64,000 bases of DNA from a bacterium (lineage in GTDB: Bacteria > Electryoneota > Electryoneia > Electryoneales > Electryoneaceae). Location of the stretch: contig JAIOHU010000137.1 in NCBI GenBank assembly GCA_019912845.1, forward strand, positions 1-64,000, given 5' to 3'. The position numbers were made by a program, and so were the translations under genes. The notes under the pieces were generated by a model. The model was not told the origin of the DNA. It saw only the letters and a list, made by a program, of their open reading frames with translations, and ran no database searches. Below, piece after piece: positions 7,358 through 17,776 of this stretch (positions are counted from its first letter, which is position 1; each line of letters opens with the position of its first letter).

Positions 7358-10300
7358 ATGAGTGTAATTATGAGGCTCACCTCTAGCTGTTTCCTGATCC
7401 TGCTATTTCTACTATTTGCATTTACTGTTTCGGCTCAAGACAGCTTGAATGTTTCCATTGTTTCCAGACAGTACCAGAAGTGGCAGAATAGCCAGTCGAT
7501 GGTTGTGGATAATGGATACGCTTACTTGTTTACCGAGGGGGAAGGGTTGCATATAATTAATGTAAGTACCCCTGAACTTCCACTGCTTGCAGGTGAATAC
7601 CTGGAAAATCCATTCGATCAATATGACGGTGCTATTTTACATAACAGTTACCTCTATTTTTGTGCAGATGGTGATATTCATATTTTGGATGTAAACGATG
7701 TAGAACAACCAACTTTTGTAACAACCTATCCCTCCCCTGGAAATGATATACAAGGGCTTGCGGTCTCCGGCGACCTTCTGTACGCAGTCGGCGAACATTT
7801 TGGCATTCAGATTTCAGATATCAGCGATCCCGAAAATCCTGAACAGGTGGGGTGGAATGATGTTTTCTACGGTTGCAAATCTATTCTGATACAAGGTGAT
7901 ATTGCGTTTATTCCTTGTGGAGTGGGAGGATTTCGATCTGTAAATATCAGTAACCCCGAAGATATCCGGCAAATGGATGTACTTGGAGGAGATTACCGTC
8001 ACGCAGTGATTCAGGGAGAAATAGCCTATCTGACCGCTTCATTGGAAGGTATACTTTACGCTGCCACTATCTCCAACGCTGATGAAATAACCATTATTGG
8101 CGAGAGTGAAGAGGATATCCCAGGCATTTTTTATGGACTAGCTGGAAATGGAGATTATGTTTATGTCTGCAATGGAAGCCAAGGAATGCGCATTTTTGAT
8201 ATATCCACTCCAGAAACCCCATCACTCAGCAATACCTATAGTTTCAACAATATTCATGTCGGATCAGCATATTCACTGCCTCCAATTGTACATGGAAATT
8301 CTCTCTTCATCGCCGATGAAGAAAATCACCTCATGGTGTATGATATCACAGACCCTGTCGATTTATCTCTGGCGGGAAACCTTACGTATAATCCCCGTTT
8401 TTCAACTCTGGTGCTGGACGAAAGTACCATACGCCTACATGATATCAACCAGGGTCTGATTGATTTCGATGTCCAGAATCCCACCTCGCCAAACCGAACC
8501 GATATGCTCTACCTCAGCACTGGTGATCTGAAACAGATGGCCAACCACAACGGTTATTTGATTCTATCCAATCTTGATGAATTGCTGGTCTACAATAATC
8601 ATGATCTCATCAATTCGTGGGAGATGACCGACGATATAACTGCGCTTTGTTCTGTTAATAATGGGCTTTTTGTCGCTCTTCAGACTGGAAAAGTGGTCAG
8701 TCTTGATCTCTCAGATATCCAGAGTCCCAGCCCGGTCGATTCCATTGACCTTCCTGGATTTATTCCCAGTCTTACTTACAATGATCCATATCTACAGGTC
8801 TGCTCCTATAACGGTCAGTTGACTTTATTGGAAGTCGATGAGGATTACAATTTTGTGCAAGTCGGTCAGAGGATGCAATTTGGGATGCTGACTTCAAGTA
8901 CTGGATTAGACGGATATGTCTATTGCGCACGTGATTCCTCCAGGATTGAAATTCTGGACATCGAAGACCCCGAAAACATCATTGTGGTCGATGATTTTAT
9001 GTTGAACGGGATTCACAAGCTGAAAATATATGATGGTTACTTAATAGGGCTGGCTAAGGAGAGTGGGTTCAGGATATATTCGCTGGATAACTTTGAGCTT
9101 CCCGCATTGGTTGGCTCTTATGATACCCCAGGTGAACCGCATGATATGCTCGTTGAAGGTGAGTATGCCTACCTCGCTGATGGAGAGTACTTTGAGGTTT
9201 TCGATGTTTCAGGTGCGATACTTACAAATCAACTGACTGTAACACTTCGTGCGAATTACTACAATCTTGTTTGTACACCCTATACTCTACCTGCCCTCGA
9301 TGCGATTGACGTTTTCGGAGATATTGCTGGATTACAGATCGTTTATGGTGAAGATGGTTCGATTTTCCTGCCACCTGAAATCAACACAATCGGTGATATT
9401 GATCCCAGTCGTGCCTGGCAGGTATTTACCACAGAAAACACAAATTGGAGGGTAGGTGGCGAAGCAATCTCTCTGGAAACGCAATATTTAATTGCTGCCA
9501 ACCGCTGGAATTGGATCGGGCATCCTTTCACTGAACATGTTGATGTAGAGGAAGTTTTCCCCGACGATGCGGAAGAGGTGCTTACTGTTCTGATTGCCGA
9601 TAATGGAGACTATTGGATTCCATCACTTGGCATAAATACACTTGAAGTTTTAAGTCCGGGGCGAGGTTTGATTGCCCATTCGTACGAGGACTTTGCTTTT
9701 CTGTTTGAAGCAGCAGACGAAGGAGCACTTACACACATATACGAGGATACGCATAACGAGAACTCACCCACTCATCAGACTGATTTTGCTCGACTTGTAC
9801 ATCCAACCGGAAAACCCTATCCTGTTGTGCTCAAGTTCGACCAATCGTTTTCAACCGACCAATCCGTCTCTGTTCACCTCTACGATGGCAGTGAGCTTGT
9901 GGGGTATTACGATGGTATGCTTGATTCCGAATTGCTTCCGCTAATAGCATGGGAAAAAACACATGACGGTTCAAACTACGGTTTTACGCAGGGAAATCCG
10001 ATCACTGTTGAGCTATATGACGAATCAGTAAACCTCAAGTGTCGAACAACTCAAGGAACATTTGGAAAACCACCTTATGCGCTTATTGATCTTGAAGTTG
10101 AGATTGATGCAACAACACCCTCAAACTTTGCGGTCGTTTCCCTCTCTCCAAACCCATTCAACGATAAGACCACACTGACTTTTTTCCTGCCCGAAAGTGG
10201 GGAGGTTTCTATTTCCATCAGCAATTTACTTGGTCAAACGGTTTATAAAGATGTTTCGAAGTACAATTCTGGAAAACAGAACTTCCTTTTTACCAACGCT

Positions 10301-10387
10301 GATAACCTGCTCTCAAGTGGCTTGTATTTTGTGAAGGTTCGCTATGGGTCTAATGTCTGGGCGGGAAAGTTACTTTATCTACGGTAA
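7358..10387 (+). CDS. Large secreted LVIVD-repeat protein with C-terminal sorting domain
   Basis: 1009 residues. A signal peptide (LILLFLLFAFTVSAQ) is followed by a long run of about 40-residue LVIVD-type repeats, each with a pattern like GDYVYVCNGSQGMRIFDIS-TPE-P, predicted to build one or more beta-propellers (about residues 30-640). A middle region follows (about 650-900) with a YYNLVCTPYTL segment and a domain containing VSVHLYDGSELVGYYDG. The last 80 residues are a Por-secretion-type sorting domain: SLSPNPFNDKTTLTFFLPESG, SNLLGQTVY, GLYFVKVRYG. The product is probably exported across the outer membrane and anchored or released. The substrate is unknown. A second ATG four codons in is an alternative start. 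Confidence 0.85.
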   Translation: MSVIMRLTSSCFLILLFLLFAFTVSAQDSLNVSIVSRQYQKWQNSQSMVVDNGYAYLFTEGEGLHIINVSTPELPLLAGEYLENPFDQYDGAILHNSYLYFCADGDIHILDVNDVEQPTFVTTYPSPGNDIQGLAVSGDLLYAVGEHFGIQISDISDPENPEQVGWNDVFYGCKSILIQGDIAFIPCGVGGFRSVNISNPEDIRQMDVLGGDYRHAVIQGEIAYLTASLEGILYAATISNADEITIIGESEEDIPGIFYGLAGNGDYVYVCNGSQGMRIFDISTPETPSLSNTYSFNNIHVGSAYSLPPIVHGNSLFIADEENHLMVYDITDPVDLSLAGNLTYNPRFSTLVLDESTIRLHDINQGLIDFDVQNPTSPNRTDMLYLSTGDLKQMANHNGYLILSNLDELLVYNNHDLINSWEMTDDITALCSVNNGLFVALQTGKVVSLDLSDIQSPSPVDSIDLPGFIPSLTYNDPYLQVCSYNGQLTLLEVDEDYNFVQVGQRMQFGMLTSSTGLDGYVYCARDSSRIEILDIEDPENIIVVDDFMLNGIHKLKIYDGYLIGLAKESGFRIYSLDNFELPALVGSYDTPGEPHDMLVEGEYAYLADGEYFEVFDVSGAILTNQLTVTLRANYYNLVCTPYTLPALDAIDVFGDIAGLQIVYGEDGSIFLPPEINTIGDIDPSRAWQVFTTENTNWRVGGEAISLETQYLIAANRWNWIGHPFTEHVDVEEVFPDDAEEVLTVLIADNGDYWIPSLGINTLEVLSPGRGLIAHSYEDFAFLFEAADEGALTHIYEDTHNENSPTHQTDFARLVHPTGKPYPVVLKFDQSFSTDQSVSVHLYDGSELVGYYDGMLDSELLPLIAWEKTHDGSNYGFTQGNPITVELYDESVNLKCRTTQGTFGKPPYALIDLEVEIDATTPSNFAVVSLSPNPFNDKTTLTFFLPESGEVSISISNLLGQTVYKDVSKYNSGKQNFLFTNADNLLSSGLYFVKVRYGSNVWAGKLLYLR

Positions 10388-10456
10388 GGTGGAAGACTTG
10401 AAAACGATCTTGTGGTAAATCAAACTCCGTTATTGCCGAGTCCACCAATACGGTTA

Positions 10457-11530
10457 CTATTTCGGGGCACGTGAAAAAAGAAAGCTTCCCAGGAAAAGAA
10501 AAATAATGTTTCCAAACCATGCTGCCAGCCAGGGAGGCAGAATTTCTTTATACCCCAACACCTTTCCAATCTGCATGAGACCAAAATAAATAAAAGCGAT
10601 CAGTAGAGATATGGTAATCCCGAAGACCATACCAGACCGTCGACGCACTGCCGAGACTGGCACCCCGAACAACACAATAATCACACCTGCAAGCGGTAGA
10701 GCAACCTTGGAGTGGATGTCCACGATCCATCGGGTGGGATTGCCGCCGGTTGAACGCATCCTGTCCACAAAACGTTGCAGGTCTGCCATTCCCATCTCTT
10801 CCGGTTCAATTTTTAACTCTACCATATCGTCCGGCTCGACAGCCAAGCCTATTTTGAAACGGCTCTCTCGGATAATCTTCTCGTTTTCATCCAGAAAATC
10901 ACGAATTACGACGTCGTGCAATACCCACTGGTCACCATTCCACGTCATCTGCTGGGCGGTATAACGTCGGATTATGCGGTTATCCTTGTAAAAATAATAA
11001 TCGATTCCATAGCCGGTTTGTGATTTGGGCTGGTATAAATCGAGGTGCAGAATTTTATTCGGACCATCCTGCAGGTAAATCCGTCCCTGCTCGGTTAATC
11101 GCCAATCCTGTCTGTTTTTAACCTGTTGACGCCATATCTCCATCCTTTCACGATTTGCGGATGGCACAAGTGTTTCCCCAAACCATAAAGTTGTTCCGCT
11201 AAGCACAGCTCCGATCACCAAAAGCCAAACCAAATGGCGTGTGAGTGGTATACCCGATGCGGTCATCGCCAGAAGTTCATTTGATGAGGTTAATCCACCG
11301 ATGCAGAACATGGTTGCCAGCAAAATTGCGACGGGGAAGGTCAGGTAGATGATGTAGGGGACATACAGAACGTAATACCGAAATATCTCCTGCTTTGAAA
11401 CTCCTCTATCGAGGAAATTGTCGAGATTTTCAATTGGGTCAACCACAAGATAGATCGCCAACGCTGCCAGTGTTGCCAGAAAAAAGAAGAAGAAGAACCG
11501 TTTCGCAACATATATATCAATTTTCTGCAT
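10457..11530 (-). CDS. lptG: LptG/LptF-family LPS export permease (second gene)
   Basis: 357 residues of the YjgP/YjgQ permease family. LptF and LptG form the transmembrane part of the LptB2FG ABC transporter, which extracts lipopolysaccharide from the inner membrane. Transmembrane segments lie near residues 10-30, 50-75 and 95-118, then comes a soluble beta-jellyroll (about 125-265), then three C-terminal segments (VALPLAGVIIVLFGVPVSA, GMVFGITISLLIAFIYFG, WFGNIIFLFLGSFLF). The start codon lies inside the end of the upstream paralogue (14-base overlap), so the pair is co-translated. Assigned LptG by gene order. The paralogues cannot be distinguished securely by eye. Confidence 0.85.
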   Translation of the reverse strand: MQKIDIYVAKRFFFFFFLATLAALAIYLVVDPIENLDNFLDRGVSKQEIFRYYVLYVPYIIYLTFPVAILLATMFCIGGLTSSNELLAMTASGIPLTRHLVWLLVIGAVLSGTTLWFGETLVPSANRERMEIWRQQVKNRQDWRLTEQGRIYLQDGPNKILHLDLYQPKSQTGYGIDYYFYKDNRIIRRYTAQQMTWNGDQWVLHDVVIRDFLDENEKIIRESRFKIGLAVEPDDMVELKIEPEEMGMADLQRFVDRMRSTGGNPTRWIVDIHSKVALPLAGVIIVLFGVPVSAVRRRSGMVFGITISLLIAFIYFGLMQIGKVLGYKEILPPWLAAWFGNIIFLFLGSFLFSRAPK

Positions 11531-12836
11531 TCGGTTCCTCTTGTTTTTTCTGTCTGATTTCTGATTCTTTTGCGTCTTCCTGGTCTGCCTCTATCGCAAG
11601 TTTTATTTCTGGATTCGGAACCCCGGCATGAGTGGCATAGGGATTGAGGTCTTCTTCTGTGCGTTTAATTGCCCTCTTTCGCTCTCTAGCCAGACTTCTC
11701 GTGGAAACCAGTGGTTTCAGTTCGCGCCAGACCAGAAAAATTCCCAATACAAACAGGAGGATGTTTGGCAACCACATTGCCAGCCAGGGAGACAGGATTT
11801 CTCTGTCCGCCAGATCTTCACCAGCAATAAGAAAACTCCAATAGAGCAGAAAGAAGAACACAGACAGTCCGCCAGACACTCCAAGCCCGCCACGATGAAG
11901 CCTGACCCCTAATGGTGCTCCAATAAACACAAATACAATCGCGGCTATTGATATGGTGAATTTTTTGTGGTATTCCACTTTATATTTATTGATCATTTTC
12001 AGGTTGTTAGGACGTTCTTCTCGTTTTTTAAGATTGTCTATTCGCGCTTGCAATCCCGCCAACCCCAACTCCCTGTCGCCACGATACCCCTCTTCACGCC
12101 TGTTCAAAAGCTGACTCTTCGAGTCGAAACGAAAAATCGCCTCGCGAAACTGGAGAACCTCATAGGTTTCGGGGTCATCCCTTTTCATCTGGTGAATCTC
12201 ACCGGAAAAAAGTTTGAAACGATACATGCCAAGTGTATCGATGTATGCCAGTCTTCCACTGTCCGCCACAACTGTAGTCGGTTGTTTGGGGTTGGATTCA
12301 TCAAAGATGGTTATTTGTTTCAGAATATCCGAATCTTCATTTTTTTCTTTTACCAAAATGGTCTGATCAGGGAGATCACGTGTAAAAATGCCCTCCCGCA
12401 AGGCAATATGAGGTCGTTTTTGACGTATTGATTGGGTCAACAGCTTATTGCGGTGGTTCATATCGGGTAGGATTTGATCTTGAAAATAGAGCGAGAATGC
12501 TGCAACGAAAAAAGAGGTTATCAATACTGGACGAATCATCCGTAACAACGAAATACCAGAGGCTTTCATGGCAACAACTTCAAGGTCTCCTGCAAACCGT
12601 CCAAATGCCATTAAACACGCCAGCAGAACACCCATTGGCACCGCAAGAGTGATAATCCATGCTAAATTCAGGAAGAAAAATTCAGCGATAATCATCGGTT
12701 CGAGCCCCTGCCCAACAATACGTCCCAGCATACGAAACGCCAGGTTCAGCGTAAAAAGCAGCATGATTAATGCGATGCTGAAAAAGAAGGGGGCGATGTG
12801 TTCGCGTACGATATTCCAGTCAAGCCTGTTGAACAA
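11517..12836 (-). CDS. lptF: LptF/LptG-family LPS export permease (first gene)
   Basis: 439 residues, paralogous to the next gene. N-terminal segments ALIMLLFTLNLAFRMLG and IITLAVPMGVLLACLMAFGRFAGDLEVVAMKASGISLLRMIRPV are family hallmarks, followed by a jellyroll and C-terminal helices (ISIAAIVFVFIGAPLGVRLHRGGLGVSGGLSVFFFLLYW). A charged tail of about 70 residues (KRAIKRTEEDLNPYATHAG, then a Glu/Lys-rich end) is longer than usual and probably cytoplasmic. The start is a TTG at 12836, with no better ATG nearby. It overlaps lptG, and no lptB is in the window. Confidence 0.85.
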   Translation of the reverse strand: MFNRLDWNIVREHIAPFFFSIALIMLLFTLNLAFRMLGRIVGQGLEPMIIAEFFFLNLAWIITLAVPMGVLLACLMAFGRFAGDLEVVAMKASGISLLRMIRPVLITSFFVAAFSLYFQDQILPDMNHRNKLLTQSIRQKRPHIALREGIFTRDLPDQTILVKEKNEDSDILKQITIFDESNPKQPTTVVADSGRLAYIDTLGMYRFKLFSGEIHQMKRDDPETYEVLQFREAIFRFDSKSQLLNRREEGYRGDRELGLAGLQARIDNLKKREERPNNLKMINKYKVEYHKKFTISIAAIVFVFIGAPLGVRLHRGGLGVSGGLSVFFFLLYWSFLIAGEDLADREILSPWLAMWLPNILLFVLGIFLVWRELKPLVSTRSLARERKRAIKRTEEDLNPYATHAGVPNPEIKLAIEADQEDAKESEIRQKKQEEPNAEN

Positions 12837-12940
12837 TACCTGGTCCGGGTTATACTGTTAGGGAATTCCTGCGTTTTATTGAATATAGCTACTTGTCCTG
12901 AGTGGTTTCAGGTTCCACAAACGATAAGACTCTCTGGAAA

Positions 12941-14875
12941 CTAATCTCCTTGATCTGATTTCTCTTCAGTTTCCGTGGGATGTTCCAGTCCACACCAGGT
13001 TTCGAAAGTGGTAACTTGCTGCTCGCTGGGATTTTCTACTCCCTTTAGTTTATACTGGAAAGGATCAGCAGCAAATGTTACCTCATACTCATATATTTTA
13101 CGGTCGCGGTTTATCATAAATTGAACTTTTTCACCAATTTCCATGCGGCTCAAGAACTCTTGATACTTTCCAGGGAGGACACGGTAGTCATCAATTGCAA
13201 TTAACTCATCACCGTTGCTAAGACCAGCTTTTCCTGCCGGTGTGCCGGTTCGAACAGTTTTCATGAAAATTCTGCCATCCATTACACTCCAGTCGATACC
13301 AAGCCAGGGTTCGGGTTTTTCAGGATGCTCAAATTTTAAGCCCATCAGCTCCAACCAGGGAGCGTAGTTCAATTCGACTGTATCGCGTATGTAGTCATCC
13401 AACATTGAGGTAACATCCACACCGGTGGTTCGCAGAACAGCATCTTCGAATCCACCTCTCTCTTCGTATCCTTTTCCAGATGTTTGATAGTCATGCCAGA
13501 GAGTACGCATGACATCATCAAGGTTCTTTTCGCCATTTGTTTCTTGACGTAAATGACCATCAAGCAGGAGTGCGACCAATGCCCCTTTGTTGTAATAACT
13601 GATCTGACTGTTGCGGAAATTTTCTTCCGCACGATAAAACTTTATCCAGGCTTCCTGGCTGGAGGCTTCCAGGGTTTGGTGAATACGACCGGGGCTGGCT
13701 TGCAGACGATGAATCTCTTTTTCAAACTGTTTGAAGAGTTTCTTGGTGTCATAGATTCCTGCACGGGCGGGGATCAGCAGGTCATAGTAGCTGGTGATTC
13801 CTTCCACGATCCACAGGTTTCGAGTATAATTCTCTTCCTGGTAGTTAAAGGGTCCCAATGGTTCTGGTCGGATACGCTTCACATTCCACAAGTGGAAATA
13901 CTCATGTGCGCATAAACTCATAAAGTCCTGGATATCCTCTTCGGTGCGAAACTCATGACGAGGCCAGACCAGGTGAGTGCCACGTAAATGCTCCAACCCC
14001 CCATGTTTCGGTTCGAGGCTGACAAGGAAGGTATACTCCGGGTAAGGCAGAATGGGTGAAATACCAGATGCAGGTAGTGGGCTATTTCCCCTGAATATTT
14101 TTTCTGTTGCTTCTACCGTCTTTTTCAGTTTTTCTACAATTTCTACCGCATCATAGTTGGCGGGACCATCAAAAATCAGGAAATGATCTTTTCCGCCATA
14201 CTCGAAATGATGTGTCTCCAACGGTCCGGCGATGCCAGCGGCATCGTAAAATTGATCTAGGGTATTTGCTGTCCAGACATTTTCAGTTCCTTCGTCTCTA
14301 TCCATAAGCATATTCGCTTCCCATGAGTCGGGAAGAATTACTTCAACCTTATATTGCGAAAATTCCTCGTCCAGAGGGGTTACGAAAAGAGCGGTGGGTG
14401 TCCAGCAGGCGCGTGTAGATGTGATATAGGGCGTCCTTACAGATAGGGTTCCGCCATAAATTTCATATTGAATTTGAATTGTCGCACCATCATCATGAAG
14501 AACTTTCCACCTGTCCTTTGCTGCCAACTCCATTTTCAATGGGTTTGAATATTCATCTGTTGCATGGAAGGAGAGGATGTTCTGTGAGTATTCTCGGATC
14601 AGATAAGATCCCGGCGACCAGGCTGGAAGACGCAGCAGGGTTGAATTCCCTGGGCGATTTGAAAATGTTGCTGTAACCGAAAACAAACGGGATTCGTGCG
14701 TAGTCAGGTCTAGAATATAGTCCGCACTCTCCTGGTTGATTTGCGACTCTGCCCTGGCAAAACCGACATTCAAAACCAGAAAACTTAGAACAATGCTTGT
14801 CCAGAGCTTGAGCACTCGTGAAACTGTATGGTTGTGAAAATAGTTGTCTTTCCTGGCAAATCGAGTGAAACTCAT
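12941..14875 (-). CDS. M61-family (glycyl aminopeptidase-like) metallopeptidase with PDZ domain
   Basis: 644 residues. A signal-like segment (SIVLSFLVLNVGFARAES) leads to an M61 N-terminal beta domain (about 40-220), then the catalytic domain with the zinc motif HEYFHLWNVKRIRPE (HExxH, about residue 321) and the downstream glutamate in WIVEGITSYY. A PDZ domain follows (about 525-610; GTPAGKAGLSNGDELIAIDD). It is predicted to be a periplasmic or outer-membrane peptidase releasing N-terminal glycine or alanine, by family analogy. It is divergent from the mtaB-like gene and lies 104 bases upstream of lptF, possibly as first gene of the same unit. Confidence 0.9.
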   Translation of the reverse strand: MSFTRFARKDNYFHNHTVSRVLKLWTSIVLSFLVLNVGFARAESQINQESADYILDLTTHESRLFSVTATFSNRPGNSTLLRLPAWSPGSYLIREYSQNILSFHATDEYSNPLKMELAAKDRWKVLHDDGATIQIQYEIYGGTLSVRTPYITSTRACWTPTALFVTPLDEEFSQYKVEVILPDSWEANMLMDRDEGTENVWTANTLDQFYDAAGIAGPLETHHFEYGGKDHFLIFDGPANYDAVEIVEKLKKTVEATEKIFRGNSPLPASGISPILPYPEYTFLVSLEPKHGGLEHLRGTHLVWPRHEFRTEEDIQDFMSLCAHEYFHLWNVKRIRPEPLGPFNYQEENYTRNLWIVEGITSYYDLLIPARAGIYDTKKLFKQFEKEIHRLQASPGRIHQTLEASSQEAWIKFYRAEENFRNSQISYYNKGALVALLLDGHLRQETNGEKNLDDVMRTLWHDYQTSGKGYEERGGFEDAVLRTTGVDVTSMLDDYIRDTVELNYAPWLELMGLKFEHPEKPEPWLGIDWSVMDGRIFMKTVRTGTPAGKAGLSNGDELIAIDDYRVLPGKYQEFLSRMEIGEKVQFMINRDRKIYEYEVTFAADPFQYKLKGVENPSEQQVTTFETWCGLEHPTETEEKSDQGD

Positions 14876-15002
14876 TAATGCTCCAATTTGAAGTGGACAG
14901 AAGTGTCATTTTGCGAAAGTTAGCCTAATCTAACTTCAGGTTCAAGGGAACGCTTCAAACCTTATCTTTGATAAACTTATAGTATTCTTCACTCATTTAT
15001 TT

Positions 15003-16412
15003 ATGCTCTTGTTTCCTGACAAGCTTGCGTCACTTGCCATCGCAGGTATAAATCTATACCCTTTCAAGACTTTTAATATTACTAGCTTGCTGGAGAAAAA
15101 GATTCAGATAGACACTACAAAATTACGTGTGGCTTTCTCAACCCTTGGCTGCCGTTTGAATCAAGCAGAAACTGAAGCTGCAATGGAACAGTTTGTTTCA
15201 CGTGGTTGGACAGTTGTCGATTTCGACAAGCCTGCCGATGTTTATTATATCAACACTTGCACCGTTACGGGCAGTGCTGATCGATCGTCTCGTCAATTGC
15301 TACACCGAGCACGTCGTAAAAATGAAGATGCCGTTGTAGTTGCAGCAGGCTGTTTTGCAAAACGCGCTGCTCTGGAACTGGCGGACTCCTCGGAGGTAGA
15401 CCTGGTTCTTGGCACAATTGAAAAAATGCATCCATTTGATCATCACGATTATCTTGAACGACCTGCAAAACCTATTGTCAAAGTTTTTGGGGATGGTGAC
15501 AAAAAGGTTCACCCTGCAGTCGGAACAAGGATTTCAGGTAGAACTCGTGCACATCTTAAAGTGCAGGATGGCTGTGATCACTCCTGCGCCTACTGTGCTG
15601 TCACATTGGCACGCGGAAAATCACGAAGCGCAAGCTGGGGTGATATCCTGATCGCCTTGAAACGTGTGAAAAGTCTTGGTTATCAGGAGGTTGTGTTTAC
15701 CGGAGTTGATCTGACTGCATGGGGTAGAGATAAACCTTCGGGTTCCAAAGATTTTGTCGACCTGGTTTCCCTGGCAACAGATATTGGGATACCTCGTGTT
15801 CGATTAAGCAGCGTTGAACCCTGGGAGATAACTCCCGAACGAATTGAACGTTTACTGCAGCACGATACCTGGTGCCCTCACCTTCATCTTTCACTTCAAT
15901 CCGCTAACCCGAAAGTGTTGCAGACGATGAATCGACTGTCTGATTTGGGTAGATTGCGGGAATCAATAAGCACCCTGCTGAGTGCTGTTCCTGATGCGAC
16001 TCTTGGAGCCGACATAATTGTTGGTTTTCCAGGAGAGGATGAAGATGCTTTTCAGGACTCTCTTCGATTTTTACATGAGTCACCTTTACATTATCTTCAC
16101 GTGTTTCCCTTTTCGCCCAGACCGGGGACAGTGGCTTCCCAACTGCCGACTGATCTGGATAAAAACACGATTGGTAAACGTGCCAAGTTGCTTCGCAGGG
16201 CTGGACAAAAGCAGAAAAGAATGCATTTATCTTCAATGGTTGGTGGAATACAGGAAGTTTTAATTGAAGAGGGTGGTGAAAAGGGATATACAAGGAATTA
16301 TTTACGAGTCCATCTGGTTAATGGTGAAGGAAAACCACAAACTCGTATACAAGTGAAGATTTTAGAATTAGAATCAAACAATGATATACTTGCCGCAGAG
16401 GAGATGCCATGA
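15003..16412 (+). CDS. mtaB: MtaB-like tRNA methylthiotransferase (radical SAM)
   Basis: Up to 469 residues. It adds a methylthio group to t6A at position 37 of ANN-decoding tRNAs (MtaB family), using one auxiliary and one radical-SAM iron-sulfur cluster. The N-terminal UPF0004 domain carries the cysteines of TLGCRLNQ, NTCTVTG and AAGCFAK. The radical-SAM motif is CDHSCAYC near residue 190. A TRAM-like tail follows. Homologous proteins begin close to RVAFSTLGC, so the first 40 or so residues from the ATG at 15003 are suspect. An internal GTG (in LRVAF) is possible but has no clear ribosome binding site. The stop overlaps the next gene by 4 bases. Confidence 0.88.
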   Translation: MLLFPDKLASLAIAGINLYPFKTFNITSLLEKKIQIDTTKLRVAFSTLGCRLNQAETEAAMEQFVSRGWTVVDFDKPADVYYINTCTVTGSADRSSRQLLHRARRKNEDAVVVAAGCFAKRAALELADSSEVDLVLGTIEKMHPFDHHDYLERPAKPIVKVFGDGDKKVHPAVGTRISGRTRAHLKVQDGCDHSCAYCAVTLARGKSRSASWGDILIALKRVKSLGYQEVVFTGVDLTAWGRDKPSGSKDFVDLVSLATDIGIPRVRLSSVEPWEITPERIERLLQHDTWCPHLHLSLQSANPKVLQTMNRLSDLGRLRESISTLLSAVPDATLGADIIVGFPGEDEDAFQDSLRFLHESPLHYLHVFPFSPRPGTVASQLPTDLDKNTIGKRAKLLRRAGQKQKRMHLSSMVGGIQEVLIEEGGEKGYTRNYLRVHLVNGEGKPQTRIQVKILELESNNDILAAEEMP

Positions 16413-17572
16413 GCGAATTTAAAGTAATGAAAGAACAACTCGTTGAAGACTTTTTAACTTTAGTGCAAATTGACAGCCCATCAAAAGATGAACGTGGTGT
16501 TGCTGATTGGCTGACCGCCCGCTTCAAAGAACTTGGCTGTGAGGTGGTTGAAGATAACGCCGGAGAAAAAATTGGTGGAAATACTGGAAATCTGAAAGTT
16601 AAATATAAAGGGAATGTTCCTGACGTTGGTGCGCTTCTCTTCAGTTCACACATGGATACTGTTGAGCCCGCGCGTGGCGTGAAACCGATAGTTGAGGGTG
16701 ATCTGATTCGTTCCGGCGGTGATACCATACTTGGGGCTGACGATAAGGCTGGTCTTACGGTAATTCTTCATCTTGTTCGAATGGCGAACGCACAACCGGA
16801 TATTCCTCGTCCTGACCTGGAGTTTTCCATTCATATCAGCGAAGAGATTGGTCTCTTGGGTTCAAAGGGATTAGATGCCAGCGACTTTAAGGCAATCGCT
16901 GGTTTTGTGTTGGATGACCACGACATTGACGGTATAACGACACGCAGCCCTTCTGCGGCACGCCTTACATACATCGTTCACGGAAAAGCTGCCCACGCCG
17001 GTGTTGAACCCGAAAAAGGTATCAACGCGCTTAAAGTTGCTTCCGAAGCGATTGCAAAGATGAAGCTGGGACGTATCGATAGCGAAACCACTGCCAATAT
17101 TGGTGCGATTGAAGGTGGAACAATGTCTAATGTCGTCCTCGAAAAGCTCACAATGAAGGCTGAAGCACGTAGCCACGACCCGGCAAAGTTAGCTGCTCAA
17201 ATTGAACACATGGATTCATGCTTTGAAGATGCTTGTAAAGCCTGGCGTAAAGATGGATCCGATTTGCCTAGAGTGGAGATTCAACGCCACGATGACTACA
17301 TGGCTGTTCAACTTTCTGCTGATGATTATGTTGTTAAGTTGCCATCCTACGCCGGAAAAAAACTTGGTCTGAAAATGGAGTTGAAGGATTCTGGCGGTGG
17401 AACCGATGGGAATATTCTACATCAAAAGGGTATACCGACAACAGTGCTCGGTGTGGGAATGCGTGATATTCACTCCACAAAAGAGCATATTTATATCAAA
17501 GACCTGGTTCAGTCTACCGAGTTGATGGGTACCATCCTGACTTCTCATGCAAAGGGTGAGGTTGAGGCATAG
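16409..17572 (+). CDS. M20-family peptidase (PepT-like tripeptidase)
   Basis: 387 residues of the M20 zinc-peptidase family, PepT-like branch. Metal-binding motifs are visible in order: SSHMDTVEPA (about residue 78), GADDKAG (bridging Asp, about 112), ISEEIGLLGSKGLD (catalytic and metal Glu, about 143-144), VLDDHD, and SGGGTDGN with DIHSTKEHI near the C-terminus. The central dimerisation domain contains GKAAHAGVEPEKGINA. It should cleave short peptides in the cytosol. The ATG lies within the end of the mtaB-like gene after a GAGGA ribosome binding site, so the two are coupled. The functional link between them is not obvious. Confidence 0.9.
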   Translation: MSEFKVMKEQLVEDFLTLVQIDSPSKDERGVADWLTARFKELGCEVVEDNAGEKIGGNTGNLKVKYKGNVPDVGALLFSSHMDTVEPARGVKPIVEGDLIRSGGDTILGADDKAGLTVILHLVRMANAQPDIPRPDLEFSIHISEEIGLLGSKGLDASDFKAIAGFVLDDHDIDGITTRSPSAARLTYIVHGKAAHAGVEPEKGINALKVASEAIAKMKLGRIDSETTANIGAIEGGTMSNVVLEKLTMKAEARSHDPAKLAAQIEHMDSCFEDACKAWRKDGSDLPRVEIQRHDDYMAVQLSADDYVVKLPSYAGKKLGLKMELKDSGGGTDGNILHQKGIPTTVLGVGMRDIHSTKEHIYIKDLVQSTELMGTILTSHAKGEVEA

Positions 17573-17776
17573 CTTCCTGATTTAGTCAGGAGAGTCATGT
17601 AAGTCTTTTTGAGGCTTTATTCGTTAATAATCATGGCTTTGACTTGATTATCTGAGTTCGTTCTACTATATTCATCTTGATATAAACTATAAATATGGGT
17701 TCGACTCTATAGATACAGCTTACAAGCATTGGTTGCATGTGTCGTTCTCTCCTGCTAGTAGGTGCTGGAGGGCAAC